From an uncultured Desulfobacterales bacterium (GTDB taxonomy: Bacteria > Desulfobacterota > Desulfobacteria > Desulfobacterales > JAFDCJ01), in assembly GCA_945787595.1 (NCBI GenBank), contig CALZJV010000192.1:1-16955 (forward strand): DNA of 16,955 bases, given 5' to 3'. The position numbers and the translations under genes were made by a program. Below, one piece after another: positions 1 to 5,194 of this stretch (position 1 is its first letter; each line of letters begins with the position of its first letter). The notes under the pieces were generated by a model. That model worked only from the letters and a program-made list of their open reading frames with translations, did no database searches and was not told the DNA's origin.

Positions 1-26
1 TATTATACGTTTATGGGGTGGTTACC

Positions 27-118
27 GGGTAGGGCAGGGGCCTCACAGCCCCATTCCCCCCTAAGAACCACGCATGATAGTTTCCCATCACGGGACTCAA
101 GCATTTCAAAGGACACCC
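27..118 (-). mobile_element. Group II intron 3' end remnant (domains V and VI)
   Basis: On the minus strand, 98 down to 65 form a 34-nt hairpin with a GAAA tetraloop and the group II domain V pattern (starts GAG, ends GGUUC). This is followed by a G-rich/C-rich hairpin (64 to about 30) and a CCTACCC tract, as expected for domain VI with its branch-point A and the intron 3' end. The catalytic triad, normally AGC at domain V positions 2-4, reads AGU here, and there is a C-U mismatch at stem position 6, so it is probably inactive. No reverse transcriptase/maturase ORF follows on the 5' side, where cassette sequence starts within about 60 bases; the fragment is therefore 5'-truncated. The exact 5' limit and the 3' splice junction (near 27-30) are uncertain. 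Confidence 0.6.
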
Positions 119-172
119 TTATGGAGTGGCCCGACTGTTGACATCATCCCCATGTCAGCGCCCAGGTTGCAC

Positions 173-249
173 CCTTAACAGATCTGCGGCGCCAAAAATA
201 GCCCGCGTACTTCTTCAAGTAAGGGTTTGCCTCAACTGTTTTGTTATAC
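173..249 (-). repeat. Candidate attC site of cassette 6 (weak)
   Basis: Downstream of the last cassette gene, the minus strand has an R''-like GTATAAC (249-243) and an R'-like GTTAAGG (179-173) about 77 bases apart. The inner arms pair only partly (CAGTTGAGGC against CAGATCTGCGGC after reverse complementing). Position and size suit an attC, but the core sites are degenerate. It sits directly beside the group II intron remnant. Confidence 0.4.
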
Positions 250-272
250 AAAAATGTTTTAACTACTTTACG

Positions 273-611
273 CTAAGAAATGAGATAATATACGCTTCCC
301 AAAACTCCCAAAATCATAAGTGCGTAGCTAAACCAGTATGAAAACTTAAAGGGCTTCCGCATCTGTTTTGATCCCCAGCTATTCCAGATACCTTTTTGAA
401 ATTGTGAAATTTTTGAGATTAGCAGAAGTATAAATCCTGCCATTGTCATAATTATTGAGTCAATAGCAAGCTGTTGGAAATTGTGAAAGTATCGGGGAAT
501 CAATAGCATTGCAATAATTCCAATGATTACGATCAAAATTTCAAAAGGGATAGAAACAGAATATATTGACTTTTTGTTAGCGTCGTTTTTACGGTAAATC
601 CAAATTGACAT
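273..611 (-). CDS. Small integral membrane protein of cassette 6
   Basis: This 112-residue protein is not recognised. It is strongly hydrophobic, with three likely membrane helices at about residues 25-43, 50-68 and 93-111 and a basic loop (GSKQMRKPFK) between the last two, so it should sit in the inner membrane. The start chosen is the ATG at 611, preceded by an AAGGTG ribosome site. The reading frame is open further upstream, but that part lies inside the preceding attC (635-761) and is unlikely to be translated. Gene, short 5' leader and following attC-like site have the layout of an integron gene cassette (sixth from attI). Its AT-rich composition differs from the metabolic genes to the right. 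The stop is TAG. Function is unknown. Confidence 0.65.
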   Translation of the reverse strand: MSIWIYRKNDANKKSIYSVSIPFEILIVIIGIIAMLLIPRYFHNFQQLAIDSIIMTMAGFILLLISKISQFQKGIWNSWGSKQMRKPFKFSYWFSYALMILGVLGSVYYLIS

Positions 612-634
612 TAAATTCACCTTAATGTGGATGC

Positions 635-761
635 ATATAACGGCGGCGGTCAGGGGCAGCCAGGGCGCCCACTGACGTTTAAAAAGATGATTAAGTCCAT
701 TTTTACCTGATATGGTGGAAACGGCTCGGTCCTGGCTGTCCACTGAACTGCCTGGTTATGC
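635..761 (-). repeat. attC recombination site of cassette 5
   Basis: On the minus strand the site runs from GCATAAC (761-755, R'') to GTTATAT (641-635, R'), about 127 bases. The outer edges mirror each other (GGATGCATAAC against GTTATATGCATCC). The inner arms also pair: TTCAGTGGACAGCCAGG on one side, and the reverse complement of the other side reads GTCAGGGGCAGCCAGG. Symmetry with a few unpaired bases is the hallmark of attC sites, which are recombined as folded single strands. The stop codon of the cassette 5 gene lies in the R'' box. Confidence 0.75.
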
Positions 762-1241
762 ATCCAACTTTCTTTGTATTTGCATTAATAAATCTAAAAC
801 ATTAACTTTTTTTCCTGCACTTAGCTTAATTTCAGATCTTCTGTATGCTTCATGTACAAAGTTTCTCGTTTCAATCAATGTTTTATTCAAGCTCCTGATG
901 TGATCGGATTCACTTTGGTATATAATTTTCATTCTTTCAATAAAAGTGACAATTTCTGTCTTATTGTACCAACGCTTTTTTGCAGAAACTTTACCTCTTA
1001 TAGTATATTCAGAGCCATCATTATCATCCCAGAGGACTATTTCACCGGTTTTTAAATCATAATTGCCTACTATAAGTTCTCTATCATTGCTTAGAATTCT
1101 ATCATCATAAACAGCATCGTGAACAGTGAGGTCAATGACGTCATCATCAATAGAAAGATCTAAAATAGACCAGTGCGGAGAAGCTGATATCAATAGTACA
1201 CTGTCTTCTTTGCTAATTTGATTTACAAGAAGTTCAGTCAT
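756..1241 (-). CDS. Uncharacterised protein of cassette 5
   Basis: This 161-residue acidic, soluble protein is not recognised. The N-terminal two thirds is rich in alternating hydrophobic and acidic residues, probably beta-strands (around DLSIDDDVIDLTVHDAVYDD). The C-terminal third is charged and helical (from about residue 98 to the end), with no signal peptide or membrane segment. The start is the ATG at 1241, with AGAAGAA just upstream. A longer open frame reaching 1310 would begin inside attC4, so it is rejected. The gene is flanked by attC4 (1253-1320) and attC5 (635-761), a complete cassette unit, and is transcribed in the same direction as the other cassettes. Function cannot be read from the sequence. 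Confidence 0.7.
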   Translation of the reverse strand: MTELLVNQISKEDSVLLISASPHWSILDLSIDDDVIDLTVHDAVYDDRILSNDRELIVGNYDLKTGEIVLWDDNDGSEYTIRGKVSAKKRWYNKTEIVTFIERMKIIYQSESDHIRSLNKTLIETRNFVHEAYRRSEIKLSAGKKVNVLDLLMQIQRKLDA

Positions 1242-1252
1242 AGGTTCTTCTG

Positions 1253-1320
1253 CGAATAACGAATTGCTCACCAGGGAGGGCCGCTTTTTGGCCCGAACCT
1301 GGTGAAGCAAAATGTTATGG
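1253..1320 (-). repeat. attC recombination site of cassette 4
   Basis: This is the clearest short attC in the window. The minus strand reads CCATAAC (R'', 1320-1314), then an arm ending TTGCTTCACCAGG, a short loop, CCTGGTGAGCAATTC and GTTATTC (R', 1260-1254). The arms pair almost perfectly with one extra unpaired T, the extrahelical-base arrangement that sets strand choice for integron integrases. Total length is about 67 bases. It lies 14 bases after the stop of the cassette 4 gene. Confidence 0.85.
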
Positions 1321-1334
1321 TTTGCTCCAATGCA

Positions 1335-1748
1335 TTAGCTTCCTGGCCTGTTGTAAACTTTTATAACTTCCATTTTTGCGATGTTTATGACAACGGCTAT
1401 GTGAAGCCCCTTAATTCCATCTACTCCAATTAAGAATGTCACTAACTTCGGATTTGATTCTTCGAATTCATAGCCAACGATACTATCGTAATTATAATCC
1501 TTAGAAATAGGAAAGGGCAGATTCATAGGCCCAGGATTATCTGGAAAATTGTCTGTTTTGATCCCTTTTGAGATGTTTTCAAAGCACGTGTCAATGGCCT
1601 CAATCGAAAGCGAAAGCACCTCACTCATCTTCACCTCATATGAAGATATTTTAAGAATCTTTTCCTGTCGAGATTCTTCACTTGTGCCCGAGGACGGCAT
1701 CAAATTGACCAAAAAAATGAAAATCAAAACAAAGATGCGTTTTAACAT
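1335..1748 (-). CDS. Secreted uncharacterised protein of cassette 4
   Basis: This 137-residue protein has a clear N-terminal signal peptide: basic MLKR, a hydrophobic core of about 13 residues (IFVLIFIFLVNLM) and a small-residue stretch (PSSGTS) for cleavage. No lipobox cysteine is present, so it is likely a periplasmic or exported soluble protein rather than a lipoprotein. The mature part is acidic with no recognised domain; an internal segment (VTFLIGVDGIKGLHIAVVINIAKMEV) looks like two beta-strands with a turn. The start is the ATG at 1748, with GGACGGGG upstream. An R'-like GTTATGG (1767-1761) lies just before it and attC4 follows the stop, so this is the fourth cassette. Function is unknown. 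Confidence 0.7.
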   Translation of the reverse strand: MLKRIFVLIFIFLVNLMPSSGTSEESRQEKILKISSYEVKMSEVLSLSIEAIDTCFENISKGIKTDNFPDNPGPMNLPFPISKDYNYDSIVGYEFEESNPKLVTFLIGVDGIKGLHIAVVINIAKMEVIKVYNRPGS

Positions 1749-2032
1749 AGCCCCGTCCTACCATAACAATTGAGTAGTGCGCAAAAAGGCGCCATATCAA
1801 CAACGAAAACCCAATTGTAAAGTTAAATGTTTAATTAATACGATTACATAAATAACATCCGGTAACATATTGAAACCGGAAAATTGCGCATTTTTGCGCA
1901 ATATCCCGATATGCGTGAATTTTTGCGCAATATCCACTGTAATTCAGGTGATATTGAGAAATTTTTCTCAATATCGCTTGAGCTCATTGGTTTTCATGAG
2001 CGCCAGCGAATGAAAATCCAGTGCAGCGATTT
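1749..2032. other. Gene-free 280-base segment between cassettes 3 and 4
   Basis: No credible gene is present. From left to right it holds an R'-like box (1761-1767), an AT-rich stretch (about 1790-1880), three palindromes (1883-1975) and the arms of a truncated attC (1974-2032). The adjoining cassettes are normally separated by one attC of 60-130 bases, so roughly 200 bases here are extra. Confidence 0.6.
1883..1975. repeat. Array of three related palindromes
   Basis: Three palindromic units sit in a row. At 1883-1902, ATTGCGCA and TGCGCAAT flank a four-T loop. At 1909-1935, GATATGCGTGAA faces an imperfect TTGCGCAATATC. At 1950-1975, GATATTGAGAAA and TTTCTCAATATC form a perfect 12-bp inverted repeat with only two bases between. 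All carry a T-run centre, and two contain the same TTTTTGCGCAATATCC core. They may be operator sites, a transcription stop or a small palindromic mobile repeat. A double-HTH gene lies immediately to the right (2047-2481). Confidence 0.7.
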
Positions 2033-2040
2033 GTTAGGGC
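1974..2040 (-). repeat. Truncated attC of cassette 3 (R' lost)
   Basis: Seven bases after the stop of the HTH gene the minus strand has GCCCTAAC (2040-2033, R''). The next arm, TCGCTGCACTGG, pairs with the reverse complement of 1974-1990 (TCGCTTGAGCTCATTGG) with extra bases, and an inner TTTTCAT/ATGAAAA pair closes the stem. Where GTTAG should follow the AAGCG of the left arm, the sequence instead enters the perfect palindrome at 1950-1975. The site has therefore lost its R' core and is probably not recombinable. Confidence 0.65.
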
Positions 2041-2046
2041 TTTCTT

Positions 2047-2481
2047 TTATAGTTTATCAAGAAGTAATCGTAATGGAAGACCAAGTATCAAGGCAAACTG
2101 TTTGATGGCATTAAGGGCTATAACAACGTCATCTCGATCTTCTTCGATTGCTTGTATTACGTTTTGTTCATATCCAATGTAGTCCGCCAAATCAGTGATA
2201 GAATAACCCAATTCTTCTCTTCTTGCTCGGATAAGGGATGATAAAGGCAAATCTCGAAGATTAGAGGCTGGTATATCGGCATATTCTACTGAATTAATAT
2301 CGAGGGCCTTGCAATACAATTTAAACTCTCGGATTGACAGACCATCTATGTCGTTGTCATCACCCGATTCAAAATCCCATATTCGGCTTTCATCGAAATT
2401 TGGTCCTATGAGCGAAGCCAGTTCTGATTCACTCAAGCCTTTTTTAATTCGTTTTTCCTTAAAATATTTGCCTATCAACAT
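2047..2481 (-). CDS. Double helix-turn-helix protein of cassette 3
   Basis: This 144-residue protein appears to contain two XRE/Cro-type helix-turn-helix domains. The first is at about residues 5-60 (GKYFKEKRIKKGLSESELASLIG, then an arginine/acidic recognition stretch). The second is at about 80-140 (SLIRARREELGYSITDLADYIGYEQNVIQAIEED, then a hydrophobic closing helix). It is probably a DNA-binding regulator or antitoxin-like protein, but no toxin partner is adjacent. The start is the ATG at 2481, with AAAGAAG upstream. A longer frame to 2571 would begin inside attC2 and is rejected. It is the third cassette, flanked by attC2 and the truncated attC3. The palindromes at 1883-1975, just past its 3' end, are possible binding sites; this is inference. 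Confidence 0.7.
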   Translation of the reverse strand: MLIGKYFKEKRIKKGLSESELASLIGPNFDESRIWDFESGDDNDIDGLSIREFKLYCKALDINSVEYADIPASNLRDLPLSSLIRARREELGYSITDLADYIGYEQNVIQAIEEDRDDVVIALNAIKQFALILGLPLRLLLDKL

Positions 2482-2499
2482 TGTGATCTTCTTTGTGAG

Positions 2500-2606
2500 C
2501 CCTAACCCGCCGCCGGTGAGCAGCGGCGCAAATTCATGACAAGTATGCACGGCCTTTATGTAAAACCGCAATCTTTACACCGTCTGCTCCAGTGGTTTTG
2601 TTAGCT
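2500..2606 (-). repeat. attC recombination site of cassette 2
   Basis: The minus strand runs from AGCTAAC (R'', 2606-2600) to GTTAGGG (R', 2506-2500), 107 bases. The inner arms pair with extra bases: CACTGGAGCAGACGG against the reverse complement of the other side, CCGGTGAGCAGCGG. The loop contains TGCGGTTTTACATAA, almost identical to the loop of attC1, so the two sites are related. R'' lies one base after the stop codon of the cassette 2 gene. Confidence 0.85.
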
Positions 2607-2607
2607 C

Positions 2608-3189
2608 TCAAAGCGGCAAATCCTTCAGCTCTTCCGGCACCTTGGAAGGGTGCTTCCGATATATGGGTTCAGCGATGGATGAAAATACCTCACTAATCAC
2701 CTTTCCAACGCCGTACGCAAGCTTCTTGTAGTCTTCCACTGAAAACTCATTCTTTAGGCCTTTAAGTAAATCGGTTAGCAGCACATTACAGGAATACGCC
2801 GCATTTAGAATCAGCTCAGCATCTTCTTCGATCGTAGAAAGCGATTTCTTCTCTTTCAGAGAGCTCTTAATTTCGAGTGGCACATCCGCTGGTGCCTCAG
2901 GCATAACTTCGATAGTTATATTGTCCCCGGCCTCCAAATCAGAGCCTAGCCATTTCAAGTATTTTGTATCTTCTGGATTGTTTGTGTCATAACCGTTTAA
3001 GGCAATATCCATCTTCGGTTGTCCATAACCGATTTTGTTGTCTATGTTTATATAAGCACCCAGATGACCCTTGCCGCATATCTCGCCTGTTGATATATGG
3101 TGACCATTTATACCAATGCGAATTTTAATATCATTTTCCTTCTTGAGAGCTAACCAGCGGGCCAAAGAATTTTCAAGCTGGCTCGGCAC
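2608..3189 (-). CDS. Uncharacterised protein of cassette 2 (start uncertain)
   Basis: This protein of up to 193 residues is not recognised. The N-terminal half looks beta-rich (from IKIRIGINGHHIS to about residue 95, ending NITIEVMP). The C-terminal half is helical, including NAAYSCNVLLTDLLKGL. No signal peptide or membrane segment is seen. The frame opens at a GTG (3189) inside the upstream attC1, without a good ribosome site, and has no ATG before residue 60. After the R' box a strong AAGAAGGA is followed by an in-frame ATT (3129) and by an out-of-frame ATG (3136-3134) that gives only eight codons. The real start may be the rare codon ATT, the GTG in attC, or an ATG lost by a frameshift. 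The stop abuts attC2. Function is unknown. Confidence 0.6.
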   Translation of the reverse strand: MPSQLENSLARWLALKKENDIKIRIGINGHHISTGEICGKGHLGAYINIDNKIGYGQPKMDIALNGYDTNNPEDTKYLKWLGSDLEAGDNITIEVMPEAPADVPLEIKSSLKEKKSLSTIEEDAELILNAAYSCNVLLTDLLKGLKNEFSVEDYKKLAYGVGKVISEVFSSIAEPIYRKHPSKVPEELKDLPL

Positions 3190-3238
3190 TTACATAAAAC
3201 CGCATAGTTTTTCCCGTCAGGTTCATCTCTTTGTTAGC
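3149..3238 (-). repeat. attC recombination site of cassette 1
   Basis: The minus strand runs from GCTAAC (3238-3233, R'') to GTTAGC (3154-3149, R'), about 90 bases. The arms pair as CCTGACGGG against the reverse complement of the other side, CCAGCGGG, leaving one unpaired base. The loop carries TGCGGTTTTATGTAA, shared with attC2. It follows the stop of the TerB-like gene by four bases. Confidence 0.8.
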
Positions 3239-3242
3239 AAAT

Positions 3243-3776
3243 TTACCATTTTTTAAATTTCTCCTTTTTGGGGGTAAAAATATCTTTGACTTTCGCCAAT
3301 AATTCTTTCTGTTTCTCGTTTGGATCACCTTCACAAAATGCGACTTTTTCGACTAACGAAAAGGCTGATTGTTTTTGTTCATCTGCAAAGTTGTCTATGC
3401 TTGGTCTGATGAATTTTTCCAAATTGTTTTTTATTTGGTTTTCATCTCTGATAAAAAAGCTGCAATTTGAAAGGAGATCGGTCGCTTCTCCAGCAGAAAG
3501 TTTGAAAACGTTCTTAAAAATTGAGAGTATACATGATTTTTCTTCACGTGAAATATCACCAGAACATTTAGCCATTGTATACATGAGACCAGCGGTGGCC
3601 TTCATTGGATCATCAATATCAAACACTGGATTCGAATGATAGGCTTGTCGCCATTTGCGTCTTCTGTTCCATTTGAATGGATCGAGCCAACCAATATCAA
3701 TTCCTACGTCTGATAACCTTTTTACTAAAATTAAGATGGTTACTATTAAACCTAGTGCTCCTAAAATAACATGCAT
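3243..3776 (-). CDS. Membrane-anchored TerB-like protein of cassette 1
   Basis: This 177-residue protein has one N-terminal membrane helix (about residues 3-19, VILGALGLIVTILILV) and a basic linker (KWNRRRKWR, about 35-43). It continues into a helical soluble domain (about 57-168) resembling the TerB/tellurite-resistance fold. Two related helical repeats are visible, one around MYTMAKCSGDISREEKSC and one around VEKVAFCEGDPNEKQKE, each with an acidic turn like the metal-binding loops of TerB. TerB-family proteins act at the inner membrane in stress or phage-defence complexes; that role is not shown here. The start is the ATG at 3776, with a strong GGAGGAAG nine bases upstream. It is the first cassette after attI and the first gene downstream of the predicted Pc promoter, so it should be the best expressed of the array. 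Confidence 0.65.
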   Translation of the reverse strand: MHVILGALGLIVTILILVKRLSDVGIDIGWLDPFKWNRRRKWRQAYHSNPVFDIDDPMKATAGLMYTMAKCSGDISREEKSCILSIFKNVFKLSAGEATDLLSNCSFFIRDENQIKNNLEKFIRPSIDNFADEQKQSAFSLVEKVAFCEGDPNEKQKELLAKVKDIFTPKKEKFKKW

Positions 3777-3799
3777 ACTTACACTTCCTCCATTGTTCT

Positions 3800-3857
3800 G
3801 CTAACTTATATATTATGTAGATTCTTAATTTTATTCCGAAACTTTGATTTAGAAAGA
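3800..3857 (-). other. attI-side junction of the integron
   Basis: On the minus strand a GTTAGC box (3805-3800) lies 24 bases upstream of the first cassette gene, where the attI x attC crossover should be. The AT-rich sequence to its right (to about 3857), between this box and the promoter, should be attI. attI sites are poorly conserved, so only the crossover triplet and the location support this. Confidence 0.55.
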
Positions 3858-3886
3858 ATTATACCGAAATTCGACTGACAACTCAA
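3858..3886 (-). promoter_or_regulatory. Cassette promoter Pc
   Basis: The minus strand reads TTGAGT (3886-3881), a 17-base spacer and a perfect TATAAT (3863-3858). It points toward the first cassette and lies between the integrase start and the attI junction, the usual Pc location in integrons. No other sigma-70-like match as good was seen on this strand nearby. Confidence 0.65.
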
Positions 3887-3980
3887 TAATATTAATTTTT
3901 TTGCTTAAATATCAGTTGGATACATCAGATAAGATGAATGTTGGCAGGTGATTTATGAGTATCCTGCGTTTTGGAACAGA

Positions 3981-4010
3981 GCTAAAAAGGACGCTTTTTG
4001 TTTTTTTAGC
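3981..4010. repeat. Short inverted repeat in the intI leader
   Basis: GCTAAAAA (3981-3988) and TTTTTAGC (4003-4010) form an 8-bp inverted repeat around 14 bases, about 50 bases before the intI start. The T-tracts give it a terminator-like look, but the stem is too AT-rich to be convincing. It may instead be a regulatory site for intI. Confidence 0.4.
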
Positions 4011-4062
4011 GGGTATTATGTAGAGTCTATATAATAAAAGATATTTAATATTTTGGGGTCAA

Positions 4063-4869
4063 ATGGAAGATTTCAGGTCTTATCTATTATCACACCCGGC
4101 ACAAATCCCAAACGGAAGCCAAAGCCGACTCACAATCCGACATACTCTGGCGGGCGGTGGCACAAGACATGATCAATGTGTTGCGCTTAAAACACCGTGC
4201 CCTGAGCACTGAGAAAGCCTACCTTGGCTGGCTGCGATCTTTTTACCGATTCGTGAACGGTCTACCCCCGCAAGAGCTTGATAGCAGCCACGTCAAAGAT
4301 TTTTTGTCTGATCTTGCAGTTGAACGGAATGTGGCTCCTTCGACCCAGAACCAGGCTTTCAATGCCATACTTTTTCTATTCCGTTATGTACTCGACAAAG
4401 ATCTTGATGATATCGAAGGAAGCGTTCGAGCTTCCAAAAAACGCCGGTTGCCAGTAGATTGACGCAACAAGAGGTTTTTCGACTGTTTGACCACCTCAAC
4501 GGGATTTGCCTGTTTATGTCGCGGTTGATATACGGCGGCGGACTGCGTTTGAAGGAATGCCTGCGGTTGAGAGTTAAGGATATTGATTTTGAAAGGGATT
4601 GCATGATCGTCAGATCCGGCAAAGGTGATAAAGACCGGGAGACGGTTCTTCCCGAAAGCCTAAAAAATGATCTTCGGCAACATTTGGAAAAAGTTAGGGA
4701 TCTTTATGAAAGTGATCGTGCGCGAAACGTTGCCGGGGTTTACCTGCCGGGTGCTTTGGCACGCAAGTATCCCCATGCGGGCAAGGAGTGGGCTTGGCAA
4801 TGGTTGTTTCCTTCGAAAACGCTATCTGTTGATCCAAGGGCGCGACAGATAAGATCAAATTACGGCTCG
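4063..4869 (+). pseudogene. intI: Integron integrase IntI, multiply broken
   Basis: This is a tyrosine recombinase of the integron-integrase family. It carries the N-terminal core-binding domain (RLKHRALSTEKAYLGWLR and following) and the first part of the catalytic domain: GGGLRLKECLRLRVKDIDF contains the box I arginine, and SGKGDKDRETVLPESL follows. The IntI-specific patch ALARKYPHAGKEWAWQW is also present. Three lesions are visible. (1) A plausible start (ATG 4063, GGGG upstream) reads MEDFRSYLLSHPAQIP, then the homology shifts frame to HKSQTEAKADSQSDILW, so much of the extended N-terminus is missing. (2) Near 4459 one T is missing (PVD-stop instead of PVD-LTQQEV). (3) Homology ends near 4854 after SVDPRARQIR, before box II (HxxR) and the catalytic tyrosine. 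The enzyme cannot be functional. Its position and divergent orientation relative to the cassettes are classical. Confidence 0.85.
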
Positions 4870-5194
4870 TGTCAGATTCCCAAGTATGATTCTAAATAAT
4901 TGAGCAACGTAAAGTCAGGTCTGGGCCAGGGGGTTCAACGTTCCGGGTTGCAAAACACCCGACCAACGCTTATCAAAGGGATTCGGCCTTCATCGTTTTA
5001 CCAGTGCCTTTTCACCCAATGGGTGAATTCGGGTAGTACGGGACTCGATCAATATTTTAAACATTTTCAAATAGTTATAACCTTTGAACCGTGAACCTGG
5101 AACCGATCAGTTTAGGAGAAAGATAAAGATAAGAAGTTGCTTTGTTTTTTCAACCCGGAACGTTGAACCCCGAACCCCTGAACCTATATAACAC
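4870..5194. other. Gene-free spacer with inverted and GAAC-type repeats
   Basis: No gene is seen. Two copies of an 18-bp sequence face each other: GGTTCAACGTTCCGGGTT at 4932-4949 and its exact reverse complement at 5152-5169. The left copy continues the GGTCTGGGCCAGG motif (4918-4930) that recurs at 13442 and 13646. Spaced GAACC words occur at 5086-5104 and 5158-5185. Confidence 0.7.

Noticed and set aside
126..341. Plus-strand open frame of 71 codons
   Set aside because: It spans the weak attC and the end of cassette 6 on the opposite strand; no start signal and no domain.
1242..1310. N-terminal extension of the cassette 5 gene
   Set aside because: It would be encoded by attC4. The ATG at 1241 with its own ribosome site lies just past R', the normal cassette layout.
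1883..1975. CRISPR array
   Set aside because: There are only three units of unequal length, each itself palindromic, with no constant repeat and no cas genes nearby.
3981..4010. Rho-independent terminator before intI
   Set aside because: The stem is only 8 bp and almost all A-T, too weak to call a terminator; kept only as an inverted repeat.
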